Assembly (NCBI RefSeq): GCF_043555985.1
Contig: NZ_JBIGIC010000012.1
Span: 1 to 64,000 of the forward strand
DNA length: 64,000 nt
From: Pelomonas candidula
GTDB lineage: Bacteria; Pseudomonadota; Gammaproteobacteria; Burkholderiales; Burkholderiaceae_C
Direction of reading: 5' to 3'
Part shown: one piece after another, positions 35,171 through 43,399 of the stretch
Position numbering within the stretch: the stretch's first letter is position 1
How the letters are laid out: every line of letters starts with the position of its first letter
Program-made: the position numbers and the translations under genes
The notes under the pieces: model-generated
The model's database searches: none
What the model was told of the DNA's origin: nothing
Seen by the model: the letters and a program-made list of their open reading frames with translations, nothing else

Positions 35171-35677
35171 TCATTCCTTCAGCAGTTCGCGGATCTGCTT
35201 CTCGTAGAGCGCCTCGTAGCCGGCCTGGTAGCCACGATGCACGTAGCGCACCTTGCCGTCGCGATCGATCAGCAGCGTGGACGGCATGCTGCTCAGGTCG
35301 TAGAGCTTGCTGACGTTCTTGTCGCCGTCCAGCAGCACCGGGAAGCTCACGCCCAGCTTGTTCGCCACGCTGATGGCGTTGCGGCTGTCGGCGTCGACGT
35401 TGATGCCCAGCAGCGTGAAGCCGGAGCCCTGGTACTTCTGGTAGAGCTGGTTGAGCAGCGGCATCTCCTGCTTGCAGGGGCCGCACCAGGTGGCCCAGAA
35501 GTTCACCAGCACGACGCGCCCGCGCTGCTCGGCCAGGCGCAGGTTGTTGCCGTCCGCCGTGCGCAGCGTGAAGTCGGGGGCGCTGCCAGCGGGCGCCGCG
35601 GCGCACACGCCGGCCAGCGTGGCGAGCAGCGCGGCCGCCAGCAGGCGTCGCGAGAAGTGGAGAGGGGTCGAGGTCAT
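35171..35677 (-). CDS. TlpA-like thiol-disulfide oxidoreductase
   Basis: A 168-residue exported thioredoxin-fold protein with a signal peptide (to about residue 27, CAAAP) and the active site FWATWCGPCKQEMP. The cis-proline loop is MPSTLLID. It belongs to the TlpA/ResA group that reduces periplasmic disulfides, including haem-binding CxxCH sites. The neighbours (haem lipoproteins, DUF4266 with its CGC tail) are plausible substrates. Confidence 0.92.
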   Translation of the reverse strand: MTSTPLHFSRRLLAAALLATLAGVCAAAPAGSAPDFTLRTADGNNLRLAEQRGRVVLVNFWATWCGPCKQEMPLLNQLYQKYQGSGFTLLGINVDADSRNAISVANKLGVSFPVLLDGDKNVSKLYDLSSMPSTLLIDRDGKVRYVHRGYQAGYEALYEKQIRELLKE

Positions 35678-35706
35678 GAACGGGTCAGGCGCGAGCCGGC
35701 GCAGGC

Positions 35707-36369
35707 TCAGAAGAAGAAGGTGGTGCCCAGCGTGAATTCGAGGTTGTTGCTGCTCTGGCGCTTGCCCAGCAGGTCCAGCGAAAAACGGTGGTCACGCAGG
35801 TCGACCTGCACGGAGGCCCAGTCGGCCAGGAACACGCGCGTGCCCAGGCCGTAGCTGATGGTCTGGTGCTTCTGGTCGACGAACTTGGTGCTGCCCACGC
35901 CCAGCACCAGGTAAAGCGCCGAAGCCTTGGCGTTGTTCCGGCCGAAGAACACCTCGCCCGGCAGCACGTTCCAGCCGCCCAGGATGTTGTAGTAGGTGAG
36001 CTTCTGCTTCTCGCTGACGAAGATGCCGCCCGGCAGGATCTGGCGGAACATCTCGTCGCTGACCTTGGTCTGCGCGAGGTTGCCTTCGACGAAGAAGTCC
36101 TCGGTGATGTGATAGCCGAGGCGGATGCCGCCGACCGCGCTGGAGCCGAAGTTCTGCGTGGCGTAGGTGCCCGCGAACAGCCCCACGGTGAAGTCGTTGG
36201 ACGGGATGCGCGGCACCTTGACGTCGCGCCGGTCCACCTCGGGCACGATGACCTGCTCGCTAGCCGCCTTGGGTTCGGGCTTGGCGGCGGCGTCGGCCGC
36301 CTTTGCGACGAACGGCGCCATGGCCAGCGCAGCCGCCAGCAGGGCTTGAAGTGAACGGGGAGTCTGCAT
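35707..36369 (-). CDS. Outer membrane beta-barrel domain-containing protein
   Basis: A 220-residue protein with a signal peptide (to about residue 24, AKAAD), a charged linker and an eight-strand-type barrel ending LEFTLGTTFFF, the terminal phenylalanine expected for outer-membrane insertion. The pattern RDVKVPRIPSNDFTVGLFAGTYATQNFGSS is typical of the barrel family found beside AgmX-type proteins in myxobacteria and gammaproteobacteria. Homologous to the next gene's barrel domain. Probable outer-membrane partner of the periplasmic complex. Confidence 0.83.
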   Translation of the reverse strand: MQTPRSLQALLAAALAMAPFVAKAADAAAKPEPKAASEQVIVPEVDRRDVKVPRIPSNDFTVGLFAGTYATQNFGSSAVGGIRLGYHITEDFFVEGNLAQTKVSDEMFRQILPGGIFVSEKQKLTYYNILGGWNVLPGEVFFGRNNAKASALYLVLGVGSTKFVDQKHQTISYGLGTRVFLADWASVQVDLRDHRFSLDLLGKRQSSNNLEFTLGTTFFF

Positions 36370-36383
36370 GGTGCCGGTCTGCC

Positions 36384-37160
36384 TCAGAAGAAGAACGAGA
36401 TGCCCGCCGTCAGCGCGCGGTATTCGCTGGAGCGCGTGTCGGCCACGTTGGCGGTGTAGATGCTGTAGTCGGCCCGCAGCACGAAGCGGTCGTTCAGGTG
36501 CCAGCGCACGCCGGCCACGGCATGCGCCAGCTTGGCGTTGGTGGTGAACGCACTGACGAGGCTGGTGTTCGGGATGTTCTTGAACTTGCCCAGGCCGATG
36601 CCGAGGAAGGGCGACAGCCGCTGGTCGGACCAGGGCTCGGCGTTCAGGCCGATGTGCCAGAAGTCCGTGCCCGCGAACACGCCCTGCACCTGGCCGACCG
36701 TGGCCTCGGCGGACAGCGTGTCGCTGAGCCGGTAGGCCGTCCAGAGCTTGAGCATGGGCTCGTTCTTGAAGCGGCCCCAGGCCATGCCCATCTCGACGCG
36801 GCGGTTCAGGTAGTCGTCCAGCAGCACGTCGCGGAAGGTCTTGCGAGCCCCCCACTGGGTCAGCGTGGTCTCCAGTTGCGCCCGCTCGACCCAGCCCTCC
36901 TTGCCATTGGCCAGCCGCACCTTGAACCAGTCGGTATGGCGGGACAGGATCTCGACCCATTCGCCGCGCGCGGCGACATGGAACACCGGGTAGCCACGGC
37001 CGGGCTGGGTGTGCAATTCCAGGTAGGCATCGGCCACCTGGACCTGCTCCGCGGGCTCGTCGGCCGCGCGGGCCGGCAGGGTGACCAGCAGCGAGAGACC
37101 GGCGAACAGCGCCGCCAGCCCTGCCCGCGCCCAGTGCGTGACCGCGCTCAGGCTGCGCAT
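36384..37160 (-). CDS. SH3-domain plus outer membrane beta-barrel protein
   Basis: A 258-residue protein with a signal peptide (to about residue 32, ARAAD), a bacterial SH3-like domain (residues about 40-97: VADAYLELHTQPGRGYPVFHVAARGEWVEILSRHTDWFKVRLANGKEGWV) and a barrel domain ending ALTAGISFFF. SH3 domains often touch peptidoglycan or partner peptides. It overlaps the haem-motif lipoprotein gene by 13 bases and is a fusion-type paralogue of the neighbouring barrel. Confidence 0.83.
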   Translation of the reverse strand: MRSLSAVTHWARAGLAALFAGLSLLVTLPARAADEPAEQVQVADAYLELHTQPGRGYPVFHVAARGEWVEILSRHTDWFKVRLANGKEGWVERAQLETTLTQWGARKTFRDVLLDDYLNRRVEMGMAWGRFKNEPMLKLWTAYRLSDTLSAEATVGQVQGVFAGTDFWHIGLNAEPWSDQRLSPFLGIGLGKFKNIPNTSLVSAFTTNAKLAHAVAGVRWHLNDRFVLRADYSIYTANVADTRSSEYRALTAGISFFF

Positions 37161-37729
37161 GATGCGGGCGCCGCGGCGCTGAATTCGTCCTGCCCCTGGG
37201 CCGCCGGGTGCGACATCCAGTACAGCAGCAGGCGGGCGTTCGGATCGGTGTCGTCCAGGAAGATGCGGCCGCCGCCGTGCAGCACGCCGCGGACCAGCGG
37301 CTTGTTGATGAGCCGGCTGGCCGACGGGTCGGCGAACACTACCTGCCCCTGCGCCGATTTGAAGTTCTTGTACATGTCGGTCAGGCGCAGGGCAGCGGCA
37401 TCCGGCGTGGCCCCGATCGTCACGTCGGTCGCGCCCTGGTTGATGCGAAACGACCCGCCGCTGCCCGTGTTCACGTCATGACAGCCACCGGCGGCGCAGG
37501 TGTTGGTCACCGACGTCCCCTGGATGGGCAGCGATGCCAGAAAGATCGGGTTGATGCACTTCTGGTAGTAGGCGAACGAGAGCTTCTGCCCCGCGTCCGC
37601 CGCGGGGTTGCTGATGTCGGACGGGTTGTCCAGCGCCGAGCCGCCACCGCAGCCCGCCAGGGCCAGGCTCAGCAGCCAGGCGCCGGAGCGGATGCGCGGC
37701 AGGCGTTGAGAGGGAGACGCGATCGACAT
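37148..37729 (-). CDS. Lipoprotein with CxxxxCH haem-like motif
   Basis: A 193-residue lipoprotein with lipobox LALAGC. A CAAGGCH motif (about residues 78-84) has four residues between the cysteines, a spacing known for some c-type haems (tetrahaem c3). Other features are VFADPSASRLINKPL and DPNARLLLYWM, which match the domain organisation of cytochrome-like proteins where haem sites precede such segments. It lies five bases downstream of the large multi-haem lipoprotein, so they probably act together. Confidence 0.7.
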   Translation of the reverse strand: MSIASPSQRLPRIRSGAWLLSLALAGCGGGSALDNPSDISNPAADAGQKLSFAYYQKCINPIFLASLPIQGTSVTNTCAAGGCHDVNTGSGGSFRINQGATDVTIGATPDAAALRLTDMYKNFKSAQGQVVFADPSASRLINKPLVRGVLHGGGRIFLDDTDPNARLLLYWMSHPAAQGQDEFSAAAPASCAA

Positions 37730-37734
37730 GGCGT

Positions 37735-40700
37735 TCAGCAGCCTCCCGCAATCCAGTTGGCGATGACGTTGTAGTTCGCGCTGCCCACCGGCAGCACGGC
37801 CGGCGCCGACGCCGACGCCGCGGCCGGGTGCGGCACCGTGGACGGCCGGCTCAGCAGGTAGTTGGACGACGGCGCACAGACGTTGGAGATCATCGTCAGC
37901 GTCACGTTGAAGTCGCCCTCGGCCGCCCCGGTCAGCACGAAGCGGTTCTGGCGGAAGCTGGTGCCGGCCGACGTGCTCTTGCTGCCGATGGCCTGGTGGC
38001 AACTGGCCGCGCAGGTGGACTGCAGGATCGGGTAGACGGTCTTCTCGAACGAGGCCTGCGTCAGCTTGCCCACCGCCGTCACGCCACCGGCGTTCAGGTC
38101 GTTGTAGTACTTGCCGCCCAGGTCCATGAACTCGGCCAGCAGGCGCAGCTCGGCCTTGTTCAGCAGCTTGCTGTGATCCAGGCCCGTGGGCGTCGGGTGG
38201 ACCGAGCGCGCCTCGGTACTGGCCATCAGCGTCTGGCCGGACAGGATCTCCATCAGCCGGCTCTTGCGGGCCATGCCCAGCGCATCGCTTTCGTTGGCCA
38301 TGCTGTCGACCAGCGCCGGCAGGCGGTCGATCATCACCTCGCCATCCTCGATGTGCGTCACCGGCAGGCCCGTCTTCGCGTCGAGCCTCGGGTCGCCGAT
38401 CATCAGCTTCTCGTACGACACCAGGCGGCCGGTGCCGGCCAGCGTGCCGCTCAGGTCGATCTTGGCGGACGCGTCGTGGCAGCGGGTGCAGGTGTTGGCG
38501 CCACGGTCACGCGACCACAGCGGCTGGATGTGGTCCGGGTAGTTGATGATGCCCTTGGTCGGCACGGGCGTGGCGAGATCGTTCGTCGGGTCGGGCGTGC
38601 CGTTGGGCAGCGTGTTGCCCGTGTACTTCAGCGAGATGTCGGCGCGCTTCTTGCCGGCGGTCTTCGTCGTGTCGGCCCACACGTCCGTGTAGCTCATGTC
38701 CAGCGCCAGGGACAGCAGCGACGCGACGTTGTTGGTACGCGTCTGCGCCATCGTCTCGCCGGCGTTGCGGGCGAAGGTGGTGGTCAGCGCCGCCGGCACC
38801 GTGTCCTTGATCACCGACGAGTTCAGCGCGGCACCGCGGCGCGGGCTGTGGCAGCCGTCGCAGGTGCGGGTCTCGCCGGGGCGCACCTGGATCCAGTTGG
38901 TGTGCGTCTGGAACGCGCGCCCGGCCGAGTCGATGACGGCCACGCCCAGCGGCGTGTCGGCCGGCACGTAGATCTGGAACGAGCCATCGGGCTCGATCGG
39001 TGCGTAGCCCAGGATCTGCTGCGGCTCGAAGTCGGTCTCGCCGATCGCCTGGCGCGTACCCATGCCCTGCTTGGGCGCCACGGCGCGCACGACGCGCACG
39101 AAGCGGGCCGGCCCGCAGTAGTAGGCAGGCTTGGCCGGGTCCTTCAGCGACAGCAGGTCGGCCACCTGCGGCCGCGTGTCGTCGGGGTCCGTGGGAGCGA
39201 TGGTGGGAATGGGCGTCGTGCAGCCATTGGCCGTGTCGGCGTCGGCCAGCACCGGCGCACCCATGCGGCCCAGGCCGTCGGTGTCGTAGACGCTGCGCAC
39301 CGACAGCAGGCCCATGCCCGCGGGGATGCCCGACGACGACGCGGCCAGCGCCGTGCGCATCGACGACGCAGCGGTCGTGCTCGCCGGGTTGGGCTCCTGG
39401 CGGGCCTGCAGCGCGATCGGGTCGGTGTAGATGAAGCCCTCGGGCGGTGCCGCCACGATCAGCATGGTCTTCTTCAGCGGGTCGAACATGTAGACCGCGT
39501 AGACCGGCGGCACGTTGTCGCGGATGTTGGCCGTGGCCAGCTGGTCCGCCGTCTGGTTCATGTCGTCGGTGATCGACGCCAGCTCGGCGTCGGTCAGGTT
39601 GGCGCAGGGCGTGACGACGAAGTCCGCGGTGGCCGACGAACGCTTGTTGACCTGGCAGGGTGCATACGACAGCAGCACGCGGTTGCTGCCGTCCCACAGC
39701 GGATACGGCGTCGTGATGCGGCCGTAGCGGGACACGCCCCGGTCGAAGTTCAGCGCCTGCTCGGTCGGGTAGGTCTGGCCCGAGGTCGCCTTCACGGAGG
39801 CGTTGGCGGGAGCGTATTGCTCGGAGAAGTTGGCGGCGTCGACGAACACCAGCGCCCCGCCCTCGTGGGTGCGGGACAGCGGCATCAGGTCCGAGGCCAG
39901 GAAGCCCTTGTACGCACCCGACGGGTCCATCTCGCGCGGATGCAGGAAGCTGTTGCCCTCGCTGTGCGCGCCGTAGCGCACGAACATGTTGGTGCCGTCG
40001 GGCCGGACCGTGAAGATCTTGAAGTGGTTGCGGCCGCCGACGTGGTCCCAGCGCGAGAACATGATGTCCCCGTCCATCAGCACCACCGGGTTGCGGTCGT
40101 GGCTCTGGTTGACCGAGATCTGCGTGATGGCGCCGCCCTTGGCGTCCATCGTGTAGAGGTTGAGCACGCGTTCGCGCTCGTACTCGTCCAGCGCTGGGTA
40201 GGTATCGGTGCCGCTGGGCAGGTCGACCGTCGTGCGCTGGCGGTTGGAGGCGAAGACGAAGCCCGCGCCGGCCGGCAGGTAGGCCGGATCGACGTCGTCG
40301 TCGCCGGTCGTCGAGTTGGTCAACCGCTTCAACGTGCCACCCGACAGCCCGCCGCTGGTCATGTCGTATTCCCAGATGTTCCAGTGGCCGGTGCACAGCG
40401 TGTTGTTCGCCACCGGGCAGTTCATCGAGAAGACGATCTTCTTGCCGTCGTACGAGGCCTCGGGGTCGGACACGTCGCCCTTGCCCTGCGTATAGGCCTG
40501 GGTGACGTTGATCTCGGCCGCGCTGGCGGACGACTTGTCGCGAATGATCAGGTCGCCGCCCGGCTGGAAGCTCACGCCGGTCGTGGGATTGAGGTTGATC
40601 GACGCCGCCCGCTTGACGTAGGCGATGGGCACGTCGCCCTGCACCGTCAGCGTGTCCTTGTCGGCGGTGGCGCCGGTGGTGCTGTCGCCACTGCCGCAGC

Positions 40701-40767
40701 CGGCCAGCATCAGCGTTGCGAGGGCGGTCACGCCACCCAGCGCCCGCGTTCCAGTCGCGATCTTCAT
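37735..40767 (-). CDS. Multi-haem PD40/HzsA-related lipoprotein
   Basis: A 1010-residue lipoprotein (lipobox LMLAGC, C24). The N-terminal half has beta-propeller PD40/WD40-type repeats (KIVFSMNCPV, GFVFASNRQR, GDIMFSRWDHVGG); the middle resembles the hydrazine-synthase-alpha middle domain (VPPVYAVYMFDPLKKTMLIV). Three haem-type motifs follow: CDGCH near 636, CTRCH near 760 and an atypical CAASCH near 919. Right after the lipidated cysteine is DSTTGAT (28-34), which fits the ApbE flavinylation consensus Dxx(S/T)GAT; apbE is the gene immediately upstream. Probably an outer-membrane electron-transfer protein. Not evidence for anammox: HzsA relatives are widespread. Confidence 0.78.
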   Translation of the reverse strand: MKIATGTRALGGVTALATLMLAGCGSGDSTTGATADKDTLTVQGDVPIAYVKRAASINLNPTTGVSFQPGGDLIIRDKSSASAAEINVTQAYTQGKGDVSDPEASYDGKKIVFSMNCPVANNTLCTGHWNIWEYDMTSGGLSGGTLKRLTNSTTGDDDVDPAYLPAGAGFVFASNRQRTTVDLPSGTDTYPALDEYERERVLNLYTMDAKGGAITQISVNQSHDRNPVVLMDGDIMFSRWDHVGGRNHFKIFTVRPDGTNMFVRYGAHSEGNSFLHPREMDPSGAYKGFLASDLMPLSRTHEGGALVFVDAANFSEQYAPANASVKATSGQTYPTEQALNFDRGVSRYGRITTPYPLWDGSNRVLLSYAPCQVNKRSSATADFVVTPCANLTDAELASITDDMNQTADQLATANIRDNVPPVYAVYMFDPLKKTMLIVAAPPEGFIYTDPIALQARQEPNPASTTAASSMRTALAASSSGIPAGMGLLSVRSVYDTDGLGRMGAPVLADADTANGCTTPIPTIAPTDPDDTRPQVADLLSLKDPAKPAYYCGPARFVRVVRAVAPKQGMGTRQAIGETDFEPQQILGYAPIEPDGSFQIYVPADTPLGVAVIDSAGRAFQTHTNWIQVRPGETRTCDGCHSPRRGAALNSSVIKDTVPAALTTTFARNAGETMAQTRTNNVASLLSLALDMSYTDVWADTTKTAGKKRADISLKYTGNTLPNGTPDPTNDLATPVPTKGIINYPDHIQPLWSRDRGANTCTRCHDASAKIDLSGTLAGTGRLVSYEKLMIGDPRLDAKTGLPVTHIEDGEVMIDRLPALVDSMANESDALGMARKSRLMEILSGQTLMASTEARSVHPTPTGLDHSKLLNKAELRLLAEFMDLGGKYYNDLNAGGVTAVGKLTQASFEKTVYPILQSTCAASCHQAIGSKSTSAGTSFRQNRFVLTGAAEGDFNVTLTMISNVCAPSSNYLLSRPSTVPHPAAASASAPAVLPVGSANYNVIANWIAGGC

Positions 40768-40807
40768 GCGCCGTCCTCCAGGCAAGTCAACGGGAAAGTC
40801 AGTTGAT

Positions 40808-41812
40808 TCACTGCGCACGCCCGTCCGTTTGGTTGAGCAGGCCCGACGAGTAGTGCAGGCCGCCGTCGGCGTCCACCACCACGGCGTCCACACCGGGCTG
40901 GGATTCGATGAACCGCAGCCCACGCTCCCACCCCATCACGAACACGCACTTGGACAGCGCCTCGCTGGTCAGGCCGTCGTCGGCCAGGATGGTCACGCTG
41001 CGCACGCCGCGCGCCGACTGTCCCGTGCGGGGGTCGATCAGGTGGTGATGGCGCACGCCGTCGCGCTCGAAGAAGCGCTCGTAGTCGCCCGACGTCGAGA
41101 TCGCCACGTCTTCCAACGGCAGCACCGCCACCATCTCGCCTTCGCGCCGGGGGTCCCGCACGCCGATGGTCCAGGGGCGCCCGCGGCGGTCGCCCAGCAC
41201 GTGGCTGTCACCGCCCGCGCTGACCATGGCGTGGGCGATGCCATGGCGGCGCAGGATGGCGATACCGTTGTCCACCGCGTGGCCTTTGGCAAAGCCGCCC
41301 AGGTCGATGCGCATGCCGTGGCGCGCGAACCGCACGCTGCGCGTGTCGGGCTGCAGCAGCAGCCCGCGCCAGCCGATCAGCGTGCGCGCCACCTCCAGCG
41401 CCGCGTCGTTGGGACCGACGCCGGCGCGGTAGTCGTACAGCTGGCCGGCACTGGCGAACGTGACGTCAAAGGCGCCGTCGGACAGCGCCGAGAAATGCAG
41501 CGCTCTGGTCAGCAACCCGAACATCTCTTCGCTGAGCGGCACGGGCCGGGCGGAGGCTTCGCGGTTGATGCGCGACAGCTCGGACGTGGCCTTGTGCGGG
41601 CTCATCGCGGCGTCGATGCGATGCATCTCGGCGATCACCGCGGCCATCGCCGCTTCAGCCTGCGCGCGGTCCTCGCTCCACAGTTCGACCTGGATCGCCG
41701 TGCCCATGATGGCTTCGCTGCGTCGCCACCACCCGTCGGCCGGACGCGCGTGTCCACGCGGGAGAACCGCAAAGCTCGGCCGGTGATCGACGGTCTTCTG
41801 AGCAAGGCTCAT
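40808..41812 (-). CDS. apbE: FAD:protein FMN transferase (ApbE family)
   Basis: A 334-residue flavin transferase that attaches FMN covalently to a threonine or serine of exported electron-transfer proteins. EAIMGTAIQVELW, DAAMSPHKATSELSRINR, RIDLGGFAKGHAVD and the metal-site region AISTSGDYERFFERDGVRHHHLIDPRTG are all conserved. A clear signal peptide is not seen in the first 30 residues, unlike many ApbE proteins. First gene of the 17-gene unit; a candidate acceptor motif is in the next gene. Confidence 0.92.
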   Translation of the reverse strand: MSLAQKTVDHRPSFAVLPRGHARPADGWWRRSEAIMGTAIQVELWSEDRAQAEAAMAAVIAEMHRIDAAMSPHKATSELSRINREASARPVPLSEEMFGLLTRALHFSALSDGAFDVTFASAGQLYDYRAGVGPNDAALEVARTLIGWRGLLLQPDTRSVRFARHGMRIDLGGFAKGHAVDNGIAILRRHGIAHAMVSAGGDSHVLGDRRGRPWTIGVRDPRREGEMVAVLPLEDVAISTSGDYERFFERDGVRHHHLIDPRTGQSARGVRSVTILADDGLTSEALSKCVFVMGWERGLRFIESQPGVDAVVVDADGGLHYSSGLLNQTDGRAQ

Positions 41813-42127
41813 GGGGTTTCCGAAATGACCCTGAGGGGCGGGGCACAGGCTCCTGGTGCACCGCGCCGGCAGGCGCCGTCACGCCAGGAGGTCGCAACGA
41901 GGGCGGCATGATGGCGGCGAACTCCCTAGAAGAAGGGGCTATTGGTTAGCAAACCGCGAACACCTTACATTCGGTCGCACAAGATTCAATTGCCAGCAAT
42001 TGCGGCGCAACAGTAGTGGCCGTGGAGGCCGCCAACCCGGGCGTGTGCGCCGATACTGCGCCGCCTCGCGCACCTGGCAACCACAGTTGGCCCTCGCGAT
42101 CAATCCCCTTCACCGCCTGGCCACTTC
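41813..42127. promoter_or_regulatory. Divergent promoter region between apbE and ccmA (315 bases)
   Basis: No gene found. The left part is GC-rich; 41935-42010 is locally AT-richer and contains CAATTGccagCAATTG, a direct repeat near 41987-42002, and a TTGAATCTTGTGCGACC stretch on the minus strand that could hold a promoter for the apbE unit. No convincing -10/-35 pair can be assigned by eye. It must serve both the envelope-machine operon and the ccm operon. Confidence 0.4.
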
Positions 42128-42733
42128 ATGCTCAGCGTCACCGACCTTGCCTGCTCGCGCGGCGAACGCCCGCTGTTCAAGCACCTGAGCTTCAGCCTCG
42201 CGGCGGGCCAGTGGCTGCACGTGACGGGCGACAACGGTGCCGGCAAGACGACGCTGTTGCGCACGGTGGTGGGGTTGGCGGCGCCGGACGATGGCAGCGT
42301 GCAGTGGCAGGGCCGGCCCACCCAGGACCAGCGCCAGGACTTCCGCCGCGCGCTCTGCTACCTGGGCCACCAGGCCGCCGTGAAGGACGAGCTCACGCCG
42401 GTCGAGAACCTGATGACCTCCGCCGCGCTGGACGGCCACGCCGTGGACGAGGCCAAGGCACGGGCCGCGCTCAAGGCCGCGGGGCTGGCCGGCAGCGGCC
42501 GGCTGCCCACCCGGTTCCTGTCGGCCGGTCAGAAGCGCCGCGTGCTGCTGTCCCGCCTGCTGCTGCGCCCCGCCGCGCTGTGGGTGCTCGACGAACCCTT
42601 CGCCGCGCTGGACGCCGCAGCCACCGACTGGCTGGGTCAACTGCTGTCCCGGCATCTGGCCAGCGGCGGCATGGCGCTGCTGAGCAGCCACCAACCGGTC
42701 CCGCTGCCGCAGGGCGGCACGGTGGCGCTGTGA
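42128..42733 (+). CDS. ccmA: Haem exporter ATP-binding protein CcmA
   Basis: A 201-residue ABC ATPase for cytochrome c maturation (System I). Walker A GDNGAGKTTLLR, signature LSAGQKRR (the CcmA variant) and Walker B LWVLDEP are present. With CcmB, CcmC and CcmD it releases haem-loaded CcmE. First gene of the ccm operon. Confidence 0.96.
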   Translation: MLSVTDLACSRGERPLFKHLSFSLAAGQWLHVTGDNGAGKTTLLRTVVGLAAPDDGSVQWQGRPTQDQRQDFRRALCYLGHQAAVKDELTPVENLMTSAALDGHAVDEAKARAALKAAGLAGSGRLPTRFLSAGQKRRVLLSRLLLRPAALWVLDEPFAALDAAATDWLGQLLSRHLASGGMALLSSHQPVPLPQGGTVAL

Positions 42734-43395
42734 CGGCGTTGCTCGTCTCGCTACAGCGGGACCTGCGGCTGGCCGCGCGCCGCCGCAGCGAGGTCATGAC
42801 GTCGCTCGCCTTCTTCGTCGTCGTGGTGAGCCTGTTCCCGCTGGGCATCGGGCCGGAGGCGCAGCTGCTGCAGCGCATCGCGCCCGGCGTGATCTGGGTC
42901 GCCGCGCTGCTGGCCACGCTGCTGGGTCTGCCGCGCCTGTTCGCGGCCGACCATGCCGACGGCACGCTGGAACAGATGGCCCTGTCGCCGCAACCGCTGG
43001 TGCTGCTGGTCGCGGGCAAGGTGATGGCGCACTGGCTGCTGTGCGGCCTGCCCCTGGTGCTGCTGGCGCCGCTGCTGGGCATGCAGTTCAACCTGGACGG
43101 CGGCTCGCAACAGGTGCTGGTGCTGGCTCTGCTGCTGGGCACGCCCGTGCTCAGCCTCATCGGCGCCGTCGGCGCGGCGCTGACGCTGGGCGTGCGCGGC
43201 GGCGGTGCGCTGCTGGCCCTGCTGCTGCTGCCGCTGTACGTGCCGACGCTGGTGTTCGGCACCGGCGCGGTGGAGTCGTACGCCGCCGGGCTGGACGCCA
43301 CGCCGCAGCTCTCCCTCCTCGGCGCGCTGCTGATCGTCGCGCTGGTGTTCACGCCCTGGGCCACGGCCGCCGCCCTGCGTATCGCGCTGGAATGA
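42730..43395 (+). CDS. ccmB: Haem exporter protein CcmB
   Basis: A 221-residue inner-membrane protein with six hydrophobic segments and family blocks (SEVMTSLAFFVVVVSLFPLGIGP, LPRLFAADHADGTLEQM). GTG at 42730 overlaps the ccmA stop (GTGA). Partner of CcmA and CcmC. Confidence 0.95.
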   Translation: MTALLVSLQRDLRLAARRRSEVMTSLAFFVVVVSLFPLGIGPEAQLLQRIAPGVIWVAALLATLLGLPRLFAADHADGTLEQMALSPQPLVLLVAGKVMAHWLLCGLPLVLLAPLLGMQFNLDGGSQQVLVLALLLGTPVLSLIGAVGAALTLGVRGGGALLALLLLPLYVPTLVFGTGAVESYAAGLDATPQLSLLGALLIVALVFTPWATAAALRIALE

Positions 43396-43399
43396 TTCG

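Noticed and set aside
37735..40767. Hydrazine synthase (anammox) assignment for the multi-haem lipoprotein
   Set aside because: Only a middle-domain resemblance; HzsA-related proteins occur in many non-anammox bacteria, and no other anammox gene is present.
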